A DNA stretch of 64,000 nt, from NCBI GenBank assembly GCA_016125275.1, contig WGMB01000006.1, forward strand, positions 1 through 64,000, read 5' to 3'. Below, one piece after another: positions 27,883-36,817 of this stretch. Source of the stretch: Acidobacteriota bacterium (GTDB lineage Bacteria; Acidobacteriota; Terriglobia; Bryobacterales; UBA6623). Under the pieces are notes generated by a model that worked only from the letters and a program-made list of their open reading frames with translations, had not been told where the DNA came from and did not search any database. The translations under genes and the position numbers were made by a program. Numbering within the stretch: the first letter of the stretch is position 1; every line of letters begins with the position of its first letter.

Positions 27883-27916
27883 GGAGCTCCGCGGGACATT
27901 ATAGGCGGGATCGACC

Positions 27917-28813
27917 ATGCTACGCCGAACCTTCCTCGCCGCTCTCGCCGCCGCCGGCGCGCTGCCCGGCCAAGGCCAGCAGCAGGACCCGCCGTTTCGG
28001 CTGCCGTCGAGCGTGCGGCTCGACAAGGATCAGGTCTACGCCTCTCCCGGCGGACGCGACCTGCACCTCGACCTGTTCCGGCCGCGCTCGGGCGGCGGCC
28101 CCTTCCCGGCGATCGTGTTCGTCCACGGCGGAGGCTGGCGGAGCGGCTCGCGAACCCAGTTCCATCGCCAAGCGGCCCACATGGCGACCAAGGGCTTTGT
28201 GGGCGCGTGCATCGAGTACAGGCTGTCGGGCGAGGAGAAGTGGCCCGCCTGCATCGACGACTGTAAGGCCTCGGTACGCTGGTTTTGGGAGAACCAGTAT
28301 CGGCTGAACGTCAATCCGCGCCGCATCGGCGCCGCAGGCGGCTCGGCCGGCGGACACTTAGCGGCCTTGATGGGCACGACCCAGCGCCGGGACTCCTTCG
28401 GCTCCCATATGGAGCACCCGGGTCCCAGCAGCAAGGTCTCCGCCGTAGCCGCCTTCAACGGTGTGTTCGACGTGACCGCCCTGGCCGAAGCCATCCCCGG
28501 CCACGTCGAGCGCTACTTCGTGCCGCTGTTCGGCGCGACGCCGGAACAGAACCCCTCGGTCTACCGCGAGGCCTCGCCGGCAACCTACGTCGGCAAGTCC
28601 ACGCCTCCGTTCCTGTTGCTGCACGGAACGGCCGACACGACCGTGCCCTATGAGCAGGCGGTCGCCTTCGAAAAGCTCATGAAGGCCGACGGCTGCGACG
28701 TGGAGCTGTTCACCGCAGAAGGCGCCGGCCACGGCTTCTTCAACGCGCCGCCCTGGTACGACAAGACACTGGCCGCCATGGAGGCCTTTTTTGTGCGTAC
28801 GCTGAAAGGGTGA
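27917..28813 (+). CDS. exported alpha/beta-hydrolase (esterase/BD-FAE type)
   Basis: The 298-residue enzyme has a short signal (LRRTFLAALAAAGALPGQ), oxyanion-hole HGGG (VFVHGGGW), nucleophile Ser in GGSAGGHLAAL, catalytic Asp in HGTADTTVP and His in GAGHGFF. This is the acetyl-xylan/feruloyl-type esterase pattern (DLH-like, BD-FAE). TATAGG (27900..27905) lies 11 nt before ATG 27917 without Shine-Dalgarno. Its stop overlaps the next gene's GTG (GTGA), coupling it to a methyltransferase. Substrate unknown; an acylated plant or microbial polysaccharide is a reasonable guess. Confidence 0.85.
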   Translation: MLRRTFLAALAAAGALPGQGQQQDPPFRLPSSVRLDKDQVYASPGGRDLHLDLFRPRSGGGPFPAIVFVHGGGWRSGSRTQFHRQAAHMATKGFVGACIEYRLSGEEKWPACIDDCKASVRWFWENQYRLNVNPRRIGAAGGSAGGHLAALMGTTQRRDSFGSHMEHPGPSSKVSAVAAFNGVFDVTALAEAIPGHVERYFVPLFGATPEQNPSVYREASPATYVGKSTPPFLLLHGTADTTVPYEQAVAFEKLMKADGCDVELFTAEGAGHGFFNAPPWYDKTLAAMEAFFVRTLKG

Positions 28814-29580
28814 GCGCCGTTCGGATCTTTGAGCCGGAGTACTATCGACGCCTCCGCGACATCGAACGACGGCACCCGTGGGCGCGCTCCATGCGCCGAC
28901 TCGAGCTCGGCGCGCTCGACCGCTACTTCAAGACAACGGGCCCTTGCCGCGCTTTGGACGCCGGCTGCGGCGCAGGCATCTTTCTGGCCGAGCTGGTCGC
29001 CGTACGGCGGCAGGTCTGGGCCGTGGGCGGTGACATCGCGCAGCCTGCCGTCCGCCTGGCGATGCAGACCGGCGTCTCTCGCCCGGCGCAGTTCGACGTG
29101 CGGCGGCTGCCCTTCGCCGACACCTCCTTCGATCTGGTCCTGTCCAACGACGTGATCCAGCACCTGGGCGACGAGGACGCGCTGGCGACGCTGGCCGAGG
29201 CCGCCCGGGTCTTGCGGCCTGACGGCGTCTTGCTGCTGCGCACCGCCGCACGACGAGGCTGGCTCTGGAAGCGGCACCGCGACGCGCCGGACTATTGCCA
29301 GCGGAACCGGACCAGAATGAAGCGAATGCTGCTCGAAGCTGGATTCGAGCCCCGCTTCGTGGCGCGCGTGAACTGGCTGCCAAGCATTCTGGCTGACCTC
29401 CGCGGCCTGTTCGCGCCGCGTCCAAAAGGCGACGTCGGCCTCGAGCTCAACCCGGACGAGCCGGACTGGAAGGCGCGCCTGCTGGAGGTCTACTGGCGCT
29501 GGGAGCGCCGCCTGGTCTTCGGTCTGCGGCTGCGATTGCCGCTCGGTCACACGCTGGTGGCGCTGGCCCGCAAGGGCTGA
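28810..29580 (+). CDS. class I SAM-dependent methyltransferase
   Basis: A 256-residue protein starting at a GTG that overlaps the esterase stop. SAM-site motif I is LDAGCGAGIFLAEL (about 52-65), followed by GGDIAQPAVRLA (motif II acidic) and LPFADTSFDLVLSNDVIQHL (motif IV). The C-terminal 60 residues contain a hydrophobic-basic stretch (RRLVFGLRLRLPLGHTLVALA). It is a Methyltransf_11-type enzyme, acceptor unknown; linkage to an esterase suggests a small-molecule or lipid substrate. Confidence 0.8.
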   Translation: MSAVRIFEPEYYRRLRDIERRHPWARSMRRLELGALDRYFKTTGPCRALDAGCGAGIFLAELVAVRRQVWAVGGDIAQPAVRLAMQTGVSRPAQFDVRRLPFADTSFDLVLSNDVIQHLGDEDALATLAEAARVLRPDGVLLLRTAARRGWLWKRHRDAPDYCQRNRTRMKRMLLEAGFEPRFVARVNWLPSILADLRGLFAPRPKGDVGLELNPDEPDWKARLLEVYWRWERRLVFGLRLRLPLGHTLVALARKG

Positions 29581-29596
29581 AGCGCGCTGCGACGCG

Positions 29597-29624
29597 AAAA
29601 GAGGCCGCTCCGAGGAGCGGCCTC
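29597..29624 (-). terminator. intrinsic terminator of the second Oar-like gene
   Basis: A perfect 10-bp stem GAGGCCGCTC / GAGCGGCCTC with a 4-nt loop (CGAG) lies just downstream of the minus-strand gene ending at 29652. Read on the minus strand it is followed by TTTT (29600..29597). The methyltransferase gene (+) ends 20 nt away, so the hairpin may also help to stop that convergent transcript. Confidence 0.75.
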
Positions 29625-29651
29625 TGGGTTCGATCGAAGGGACTCGATTCC

Positions 29652-32600
29652 TCAGAACTCAAGCTTGAAGATCAAGTGCATGTAGGTGCGGCCTCCCTGT
29701 CCGGAGAAGCTGCCGATGGTGCCGTTGATCTTGCCGAAGCTCTGCGGATTCCGCAGGTCCACCACGCTGTTCGGAGCCGAGAAGAAGGGAATCTTGAACG
29801 GCTGGTTGATGTCGTAGCGGATCGAGAACCGCAGCTTCTCGCGAATCGGAATCGTACGCGAGAGCGAGAGCTGGTGCCAGACCATGCCGGGCTGGTTGAG
29901 GATGTTGCGGCCCGCCTGCCCGGGCGTGAAGCTGCCCGGAATGGCGAAGGCATTGATGTCCGCCCAGGGCAGCGCGCACGCCACTATGTGGCGGCACGGA
30001 CCTTTGCGGTCCCAGGCGAGCTGGATGTCGTCGTAGGTGTAGCCCGGCGCGATGTCCGGCCGGAGCGTGCCCGGCAGGTAGACGTTGGTCACGCCGCCCG
30101 GCAGACGGCCGTTGTGCGTGAACGAGAACGGCGCGCCGCTTTCGATCGTCTGAATGCCGGCCAACTGCCAGCCGCCCAGCACCGCGCCGCCTACGCCGCT
30201 TTGCAGCCACCGGCGGCTCTTGCCGAACGGCAGGTCCAAGATGGCGTAGCTCACCCAGCGGTGGCGGACGTCGAAGTCCGAACGGGCCTTCTCGAGCGAC
30301 CGGTTGTAGTACGTCACGCCGCCGGCCGAGCCGTCGTCGCTGTCCTGGTCGATCGACTTGCTCCAGGTGTAGAACGACGAGAGCTGGAAGCCCGACGACA
30401 TCCGGCGTTCGACCTTGATCGTGCCGGAGTGATACGTGCTGTGGCCGAAGTTGCTGAAGTGGTTGATCGCTCCAAACTGCGTGTACGGGCGATAGTTCTG
30501 GTAGGCCGTGCGGATGCGGTTGAGCTCGTCGAAGTTGGTCGACACGTCCAGCGGAACCTGGTTGATGTCCCAGCGGTTCAACAGGCCCACGCCGCCCGAG
30601 CCCTGGTAGCTCAGATCCATCAGCCAGGTGTTGCTGAGCTGATGCTGCACGGAGACGTTCCAGTTCATCACGTAGGGCAGCTTCATGTTCTTGTCGAACC
30701 AAGAGATGTTGCGCTGCGAGTAGTTCGCGCCCTGGAACGGGGCCGAGCCGTCCGGCTGGATGTCGAAAACCACCGGCGGGGGGCCTTGGGAGAGCTTGAA
30801 GGCGTAGGCCGGATTGCCCGGCGCCTGCGCCACGTTCGCCGTCGCCAGGTACTCCTCGAAGTTCTCCTGCAGACCGTTGGTCCACAGGTCGATCGTGTTG
30901 ATCGCAAAACCGGCGCGGAAGACCCACGACGGCGAGAAGTTGTAAGCGATGCCGACCCGGGGCTGGAAGTTGTTGTAGTCCTGGCTGGCCAGGGCCCCGT
31001 CCGGGTGCAGCAACGCGCCCTTGCGCCCGGTGAGCGGGTCGATGGCGTCGGGGTCGAACTGGCTCTGCTGGCCGTACTTGGTCTGGAACGGCGTCTCGGT
31101 CTGCCAGCGCAAACCCAGGTTCAACGTCAGCTTCGGAGTCGCTTTCCAGTCGGTCTGCACGTAGCCCGCGGTGCTCCACCACTGGGGCAGCCAAGTGGCC
31201 AAGTCCTGGGTGAACTGCGCGCTGCCGACCGTGCCCAGCAGCAACGAGGCGAACTTGTGGCCGGTGTTGGGCCGGAACGGGAACTCCGTGCCAGCCATGT
31301 TGTAGCGGCCCGAGGGCTGCGCCGGCACATGGGAGTTGATGCGGGTCCGCAGAACCTCGAAGCCCATCTTGATGGTGTGCCGGCCCCGCACCATCGTCAG
31401 GTTCTCCTGTAGGCTCATGTTCTCGTTTACGTCGGTGGCCTGGCCCTCCGGGTAGCGGAAGTACATCTCAGCGCCGGTGGAGGTCAGGAACGACGGCATG
31501 GTCGTACCGTCAACGTTGGGGATGCCGAGCTGGGACGCCCAGTCGCCGTTGAGGCTTTCGGGAATTCTGCGCAAGAAGCGCCTGTTGTATCCCACGCGCA
31601 CCTCGTTGATCGTCGTCGGGTTGATCGTGTACGAGTCCGACAGCACCACCTGATGCTGGTCGATCGGCTGCGGCGTGTGGTTGAAATCGAAGATCGGATT
31701 GGCGACCTGCACCTGCCAGCGGCCGTTGAACGAGCGGTGGCGATGGTAGGAGTAGCGGCCGAAGATCTTGTGCTTGTCGGTGAACGTGTGATCGATCTTG
31801 TGATCGAAGCTGGTGCGGTAGGAGCGATAGACCGTGTCCGCGCTCAAGTTGTTGCGCGGCCCCGTGGAGTCGAAATAGGCCTGATTGTTGCGGTTGTTGG
31901 GGGCCGTGTAGGGGTTGAGCGCGAGGAAGTTCAACGCCACCGGATCGAAACGGCTCTGCGGCAGGATGTTGTTGGCGAACGCCGTCCGCGAATAGCTGCC
32001 GTCGGGGAGTTGGACCAGCGTGTCGGGGTCGTAGATGATGTCGGGCCGGACCGGCGAGCCGGGGAAACTGAAGTCGCCCATCATCATCTCGGGGGACGGC
32101 ACGTCGCGGTCATTGTTCTCCGAGGCCTTCTCGTGGTGGCGCTGGAACGCCCACAGGAAGAACGTCTTGTTCTTGACGATCGGGCCCGAGAGCATGCTCG
32201 ACATCAGGTGGAAGGCGAACTTGCCGGTCGGCACCGAAGCGTCCTGCCAATTGCGGTGGATGAACTGCTTGGGCACGTAGCGCTCTTCGGCGACGCCGTG
32301 CAGCGCGTTGCCGCCGCTCTTGTAGGTGATGCTCATGGTGCCTCCGCCGGAGTGTCCGTACTCCGCGGGCAACGCCGTGGTCATCACCTTCACCTCTTCC
32401 ATGGCGTGCTGCGCAGTCGAAAGATTCCGGCCGGTGCCGATGCCGCCCGTACCGGGGTTCATGGTCGATACGCCGTCGCCGGTCATCTGGAACCAGCGCG
32501 TGCGGCCTCCCAAGGCGTGGCCGGTGCCTCGCTGTGAGGTCACGCCGGGGACATAGAAGAGCATGCTCTCGATCTTCATCTGCGGCGTGGGCAGGCGCGT

Positions 32601-33050
32601 GAGCTGCTGGCCCGTCACCAGGTGGCCCGCCGACGCCGTCTCGGTCTCGAGCATCTGCGCCGCGGCGGAGACCTCGACGGTCTCGACCACGTCGCCCAGC
32701 TCGAGCGTGACGTCGACGCGGGCGGTCTCGGTGGAGCGGATCTGCACGCCCGTGCGCACCACCCGCTTGAAGCCGTCGCTCTGGTAGGTCAGATCATAGA
32801 AACCAGGGTTGAGATAGGGGACGTAGTAGGCGCCTTCGGCATTCGTAGCCGAAGAAACCGTTACGCCTTTTTCTTTACTGAGGACGGAAATCGAGACACC
32901 GGGAATGGCCGCGCCGGTCGAATCCGAAACCAAACCGGTGAGAATGCCTTGACCGGTTTGGGAAAAGGCCGCACTTGGGCCGAGCAGGCAGAGTGCAAAG
33001 AGCGACGCAAGGCTCCTATGGGGGCCGCGCCACGAGGCACACGACAGCAT
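29652..33050 (-). CDS. second Oar-like TonB-dependent outer-membrane receptor
   Basis: The 1132-residue protein has a signal peptide ending SAAFSQ (about 1-31) and a carboxypeptidase-regulatory domain (GILTGLVSDSTGAAI). A plug region with GHLVTGQQLTRLPTPQMKIE follows, then a barrel with many Asn/Tyr-rich loops ending in THLIFKLEF. GGAGGG (about 33057..33062) before ATG 33050 sets the start, because an upstream in-frame ATG would precede the signal. It is distinct from the first receptor in plug and loop sequence, so its substrate is probably different. The gene is isolated by a terminator downstream. Confidence 0.9.
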   Translation of the reverse strand: MLSCASWRGPHRSLASLFALCLLGPSAAFSQTGQGILTGLVSDSTGAAIPGVSISVLSKEKGVTVSSATNAEGAYYVPYLNPGFYDLTYQSDGFKRVVRTGVQIRSTETARVDVTLELGDVVETVEVSAAAQMLETETASAGHLVTGQQLTRLPTPQMKIESMLFYVPGVTSQRGTGHALGGRTRWFQMTGDGVSTMNPGTGGIGTGRNLSTAQHAMEEVKVMTTALPAEYGHSGGGTMSITYKSGGNALHGVAEERYVPKQFIHRNWQDASVPTGKFAFHLMSSMLSGPIVKNKTFFLWAFQRHHEKASENNDRDVPSPEMMMGDFSFPGSPVRPDIIYDPDTLVQLPDGSYSRTAFANNILPQSRFDPVALNFLALNPYTAPNNRNNQAYFDSTGPRNNLSADTVYRSYRTSFDHKIDHTFTDKHKIFGRYSYHRHRSFNGRWQVQVANPIFDFNHTPQPIDQHQVVLSDSYTINPTTINEVRVGYNRRFLRRIPESLNGDWASQLGIPNVDGTTMPSFLTSTGAEMYFRYPEGQATDVNENMSLQENLTMVRGRHTIKMGFEVLRTRINSHVPAQPSGRYNMAGTEFPFRPNTGHKFASLLLGTVGSAQFTQDLATWLPQWWSTAGYVQTDWKATPKLTLNLGLRWQTETPFQTKYGQQSQFDPDAIDPLTGRKGALLHPDGALASQDYNNFQPRVGIAYNFSPSWVFRAGFAINTIDLWTNGLQENFEEYLATANVAQAPGNPAYAFKLSQGPPPVVFDIQPDGSAPFQGANYSQRNISWFDKNMKLPYVMNWNVSVQHQLSNTWLMDLSYQGSGGVGLLNRWDINQVPLDVSTNFDELNRIRTAYQNYRPYTQFGAINHFSNFGHSTYHSGTIKVERRMSSGFQLSSFYTWSKSIDQDSDDGSAGGVTYYNRSLEKARSDFDVRHRWVSYAILDLPFGKSRRWLQSGVGGAVLGGWQLAGIQTIESGAPFSFTHNGRLPGGVTNVYLPGTLRPDIAPGYTYDDIQLAWDRKGPCRHIVACALPWADINAFAIPGSFTPGQAGRNILNQPGMVWHQLSLSRTIPIREKLRFSIRYDINQPFKIPFFSAPNSVVDLRNPQSFGKINGTIGSFSGQGGRTYMHLIFKLEF

Positions 33051-33325
33051 GAAAACCCCTCCGTTACGGGATTGGGATCGAGGCGCCTGCACCCCGCAAG
33101 CGCAACGACTCCCGAAACTATCGGGGGTAGCTTACAACAGAAATCAAAACCCAGCGATATCTTTTTATCGATAGTCTCTGAAAGACGCTCTAGTTCCCAG
33201 CATTCGAGCGCCTATTCCTCTCCCGGAGCGCCCTAACGCCAACGTCTGATCTTCGCTCTCCGAATCGAAAGATACGCCGCCGTTCCAGTCCGGCGCGCCG
33301 AGCTGGAGCGCGGTTCCGCAAGCGC

Positions 33326-33694
33326 CTACGCCTCGTCGTGGGCCAGAAAGGCCTCCGCGGCGTCGCGGTCGTGGGTGACCAGCATGGCCGCGCCGCCACG
33401 ATTGGCCACCGACTCGGCGAACTTGTTGATGTGGTCTCCAGGGAAGAGAACCGCCAAGCGCAAGCCTTGCAGCTTGCGGGCGATCCGCTCGCCGAGCAGG
33501 TAGCGCTCGAACTCGAACACGGCGCCCGGAACTTCGATCGCGAGGCCGTCGAGCAGGACTCGGCGGCAGCCTCGAGCCGCGCACTCGACGCCGATTGCGT
33601 CGACCAAACGCCGCATCCCCGGCAGACTCCACTCGCCCCACACGCTCGCCAGCAGCAGATCGCCCTGCTGCTCGAAGTCGGTCTCCAGGTCCAT
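33326..33694 (-). CDS. STAS-like small protein, unknown
   Basis: A 122-residue protein with an alternating beta-alpha pattern similar to SpoIIAA-like/STAS proteins (LLLASVWGEWSLPGMRRLVDAI, CRRVLLDGLAIE, LRLAVLFPGDHINKFAESVA, AMLVTHDRDAAEAFL). No phosphorylatable Ser/Thr motif is obvious. GGGAGG lies 6 nt before the ATG and TAGAAT about 20 nt before it, the latter overlapping the plsX 3' end, so it has its own promoter. Function unknown. Confidence 0.65.
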   Translation of the reverse strand: MDLETDFEQQGDLLLASVWGEWSLPGMRRLVDAIGVECAARGCRRVLLDGLAIEVPGAVFEFERYLLGERIARKLQGLRLAVLFPGDHINKFAESVANRGGAAMLVTHDRDAAEAFLAHDEA

Positions 33695-33717
33695 GGCGGA
33701 CCTCCCTGGGGATGATT

Positions 33718-34749
33718 CTAGACGCTGGCCGCGTTCAGCGCCGCGAAGCTCTCATGCATCGCCGCTTCGATCCGCGCGCTCACGTTGTCCTGGCTGAGCT
33801 CGGCGGCCACCCGGACGGCGTTCTTGATGGCGTTGGCGTTCGACCGGCCGTGGCAGATCAGGCAGACGCCCTTGACGCCCAGTAGCGGCGCTCCGCCGTA
33901 CTCGGTGTAGTCCACGCGCTTGCGGAAGTCCTCGAAGGCGTTCTTCGCGAGCACGTAGCCGATCTTGCGCTGCAGCGTCTTCTCGAGCGATTCCTTGAGG
34001 ATCTGGCGAATCGCCGCGACGAGCCCTTCGCTGACCTTCAGCGCGACGTTGCCCGTGAAACCGTCGCACACGATCACGTCCGCCGCGCCGGAATACAGGT
34101 CGCGCCCCTCGACGTTGCCGATGAAGCGCACCGGCAGCTCCTTGAGCAGCGGCGTCGTTAGCTTGGTCAGCTCGTTGCCCTTGTGCTCTTCCTCGCCGAT
34201 CGAGAGGATGCCGACGCGGGGCGAAGGGCAGTGGCAGATGATCTTGGAGTAGATCTCGCCCATCAGCGCAAACTGCGCCAGCATCTCGGGCGTACAGTCG
34301 ACGTTGGCGCCGACGTCCATCAGCACCGACCAGGAAGCTTCGAGCGTCGGGAAGACCTGCGCCAACGCCGGACGCTTCACGCCCGGCACGACGCCCAGCA
34401 CCGTCTTGGCGATCGCCATGCACGCGCCGGTGTTGCCGGCCGACACCACGCCCTGCGCCCGCCCGTCCCGAACGGCGCGTGCGGCTACACGGATGGACGC
34501 GTTGGTCTTCTTACGCAGCGCAGAGGACGCCGAGTCCTCCATGGTGATGACTTCGTCGGCGTGCAGGATCTCGATCGGCAATGACCCGGCGCCGCGCTGC
34601 GCCAATTCCGCGCGCAGCCGCTCCTCGGGTCCGGCGAGCAACACACGGACGCCGTATTGGGAGACCGCCTCGATGGCGCCTTCCACTTCGGACGCGGGGC
34701 AGTGGTCGCTGCCCATGGCATCCACTGCGATCGTGACCCGGTTCGGCAC
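33718..34749 (-). CDS. plsX: phosphate acyltransferase PlsX
   Basis: The 343-residue enzyme makes acyl-phosphate from acyl-ACP for phospholipid synthesis. Family marks: [20 protein letters not shown] near the N-terminus, [25 protein letters not shown] and a C-terminal [16 protein letters not shown] and [12 protein letters not shown] block. It starts at GTG, 49 nt after rpmF in the classic yceD-rpmF-plsX order. Confidence 0.97.
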   Translation of the reverse strand: MPNRVTIAVDAMGSDHCPASEVEGAIEAVSQYGVRVLLAGPEERLRAELAQRGAGSLPIEILHADEVITMEDSASSALRKKTNASIRVAARAVRDGRAQGVVSAGNTGACMAIAKTVLGVVPGVKRPALAQVFPTLEASWSVLMDVGANVDCTPEMLAQFALMGEIYSKIICHCPSPRVGILSIGEEEHKGNELTKLTTPLLKELPVRFIGNVEGRDLYSGAADVIVCDGFTGNVALKVSEGLVAAIRQILKESLEKTLQRKIGYVLAKNAFEDFRKRVDYTEYGGAPLLGVKGVCLICHGRSNANAIKNAVRVAAELSQDNVSARIEAAMHESFAALNAASV

Positions 34750-34798
34750 GGCTCGAAGTAGATTCTCGCTGATTTGGGGTCGCCGGTGCGAGCCTCGA

Positions 34799-34981
34799 CT
34801 ACTCAGTCTCGACTTCGATGACTTCCTTGTCGCGGTAGTAGCCGCACTCGAGGCACACGCGATGCGGCAGCTTGTCGGCGCCGCAGCGCTGGCAAGTCGT
34901 CGTCGACCGCGTCGTCAGAAAGTCGTTCGCGCGGCGCTTGGACGTGCGGGTCTTGGAATGGCGGCGTTTTGGATTCGGCAT
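34799..34981 (-). CDS. rpmF: 50S ribosomal protein L32
   Basis: A 60-residue L32. [20 protein letters not shown] is canonical, and the zinc ribbon is present (CQRCG, then CLECGYY). Length and order between yceD and plsX are as expected. Zinc-type L32 implies the ribosome can reflect zinc supply. Confidence 0.97.
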   Translation of the reverse strand: MPNPKRRHSKTRTSKRRANDFLTTRSTTTCQRCGADKLPHRVCLECGYYRDKEVIEVETE

Positions 34982-35000
34982 GATCCTTGTCTCGTTCCCT

Positions 35001-35540
35001 TCAGTTTCTCTTCAACTGCTGGAGCGCTTCCCAGCGTGGGTCGACCTTTCGATCTTCGCACGAGCACTCCTTCTCGTTCCTGTTGCCGCCGCACTCCGGG
35101 CAGATGCCCCGGCAGTCTTCGCGACACAACGGCCGCATCGGCAGCCACAACTGCAACTGTTCCCCGACAACCTCCGACAGCAGGATTCCGTTGTCCTCGT
35201 AGAACCCGTAGTCCAAATCGTCGGCGCTGACGGCGACCTCCTCGCTCCGGTCGATCGCATCGGCCGGGTAGAAGTAGAGGTCCAAATTCTGATCGGCCGG
35301 CTGTGTGAACGTCGTCAGACAGCGAGCGCACTCTCCCGCGACTTGCCCTTCCAAGCGCCCTTTCACCCGCAGGGTTCTGGAGCCGCTATGATCGAGCAGC
35401 TCGGCCGAGCCTTCGGCCCGCAGCTCGCCCGGCAGACTCCAGTTGTCCGGCAGGTCCAGCTCTTTGGAAGTGAACGCAAGGTCGAACTCGACGGGCCGAT
35501 GTTCGAGCTCCCGGACGTCGATTCGAAGATCCTTTTTCAC
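35001..35540 (-). CDS. yceD: DUF177 (YceD) rRNA-accumulation protein
   Basis: The 179-residue protein has the DUF177 pattern GECARCLTTFTQPADQNLDLYFYP and a four-Cys C-terminal site (CREDCRGICPECGGN). YceD supports 23S rRNA accumulation in other bacteria. It starts at GTG and opens the yceD-rpmF-plsX group; 19 nt separate it from rpmF. Confidence 0.9.
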   Translation of the reverse strand: MKKDLRIDVRELEHRPVEFDLAFTSKELDLPDNWSLPGELRAEGSAELLDHSGSRTLRVKGRLEGQVAGECARCLTTFTQPADQNLDLYFYPADAIDRSEEVAVSADDLDYGFYEDNGILLSEVVGEQLQLWLPMRPLCREDCRGICPECGGNRNEKECSCEDRKVDPRWEALQQLKRN

Positions 35541-35582
35541 GCGAAAGCGTTAACCTTCTGATTATACGCACCCTGAGGCCGG

Positions 35583-36164
35583 ATGCCTAGCCCCCCGCCC
35601 AAACCGAGCGCCGAGCGCGCAATCCGCGACGAGGTCGTCGTCGCCAAGACCGGCAAGAGCCGGCGGGCCTGGTTCGAACAACTCGACAAAGCGGGCGCCC
35701 GAGGCTGGGATCACAAGGCCATCGCACGCAGCCTGCGCCAGGACTACGGGCTCACGCCGTGGTGGGCGCAGACCGTGGCGGTCGACTACGAGCGCGCCGC
35801 CGGGTTGCGCGACCAGCATGAGCAGCCGGACGGCTACCAGATCCAGCGGGAGCGCACCGTCCACGTCTCCGCCGAACGCGCTTGGCGAGCCTGGGACGAC
35901 GAGGCCGAGCGCCTGCGCTGGCTCCCGGAGGCCGCCCAAGCGAAGATTCGCCGGCTCGCGGGCGCCCGCCGGCGGGTACGGCTGGATTGGCCGAACGGCC
36001 GTGTGCTGCTGGGCGTCCAGCCGCGCGGAGACGACAAGTGCTCGGTGGGCGTGATGCACTCGCGTCTGGCCGGCCGGGACGACGCCGAGGCGGCCAAGCG
36101 GTTCTGGTCCGCCCGGCTCGACGCCCTGGTGGCCCTGCTCGAAGGCCCGGATGAGATACGATGA
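35583..36164 (+). CDS. DUF4287 plus SRPBCC/AHSA1-like protein
   Basis: A 193-residue protein. The N-terminal DUF4287 segment (TGKSRRAWFEQLDKAGARGWDHK then WWAQTVAVDYERA) is followed by a START/AHSA1-like domain (ERTVHVSAERAWRAWDDEAE, then RLAGARRRVRLDWPNGRVLLGV). SRPBCC domains bind hydrophobic ligands; the DUF4287 half has no known function. TTATAC (35562..35567) lies 15 nt before the ATG. The stop region overlaps the next gene by 14 nt. Confidence 0.8.
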   Translation: MPSPPPKPSAERAIRDEVVVAKTGKSRRAWFEQLDKAGARGWDHKAIARSLRQDYGLTPWWAQTVAVDYERAAGLRDQHEQPDGYQIQRERTVHVSAERAWRAWDDEAERLRWLPEAAQAKIRRLAGARRRVRLDWPNGRVLLGVQPRGDDKCSVGVMHSRLAGRDDAEAAKRFWSARLDALVALLEGPDEIR

Positions 36165-36762
36165 TTCGGGCGTGAGAGTCTTCCTCCAACTCCTGCTGCT
36201 TTGCTCGGCGGCGACGGCCGCGACCGGGGCGGAAGCGCATCTGGGCAAGACGCTGGAACAGTGGCGGGCGCAACTGGGCGCCGACAATCGCGTGGAACGT
36301 CTGGTCGCCGCGCGCTCGCTGGGCGAGATGGCGATCGACGGACAGCCGGGCGCGCTGGAAGCCGTGACGGCCTCGCTCGACGACGCCGATTCCGCCGTGC
36401 GCTACTGGGGCGCTGTGGCGCTGGGCGAGTTGGGGGCCAAAGCCAAGCCCGCTGAGCAGGCGCTCCGCTCCCGGCTGGACGATCCAGCGCCCGAGGTGCA
36501 GGTCTGGTCGGCCTACGCCCTGGTGCGGATGGGCGACGAGCGGGCCGGCCTCCAAAAGCTGATCGAACAGCTTGCCAACCCCGAAAAAGGCGCGCGCCTG
36601 CAGGCCGTCACCGCGCTCGACCAACTGGGAGAAGCGGCCTCCCCGGCCGTCCCGGAGATCGAAGCCGCCCTGGACGACGAGTTCGACTACGTCCAACGCA
36701 TCGCCCGGCACGCACTCTGGACGCTGGGGCGGCGCCCTTGTCCCTACGCCGAGTGCCCCTGA
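36151..36762 (+). CDS. exported HEAT-repeat protein
   Basis: A 203-residue protein with a signal segment (VFLQLLLLCSAATAATGAEA) and four HEAT-type repeats (LVAARSLGEMAIDG, AVRYWGAVALGELG, VQVWSAYALVRMGDE, LQAVTALDQLGEAA), an alpha-solenoid for protein binding. GAAGG five nt before ATG 36151 supports this start; a GTG at 36172 would give a tighter signal peptide. The first 14 nt overlap the previous gene, so the two are probably co-expressed. Confidence 0.75.
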   Translation: MRYDDSGVRVFLQLLLLCSAATAATGAEAHLGKTLEQWRAQLGADNRVERLVAARSLGEMAIDGQPGALEAVTASLDDADSAVRYWGAVALGELGAKAKPAEQALRSRLDDPAPEVQVWSAYALVRMGDERAGLQKLIEQLANPEKGARLQAVTALDQLGEAASPAVPEIEAALDDEFDYVQRIARHALWTLGRRPCPYAECP

Positions 36763-36817
36763 CGGCGGGCCGCGCTGCGATCGATATTCCTCGGCGCCTC
36801 TGATATTCTGGTCGCCA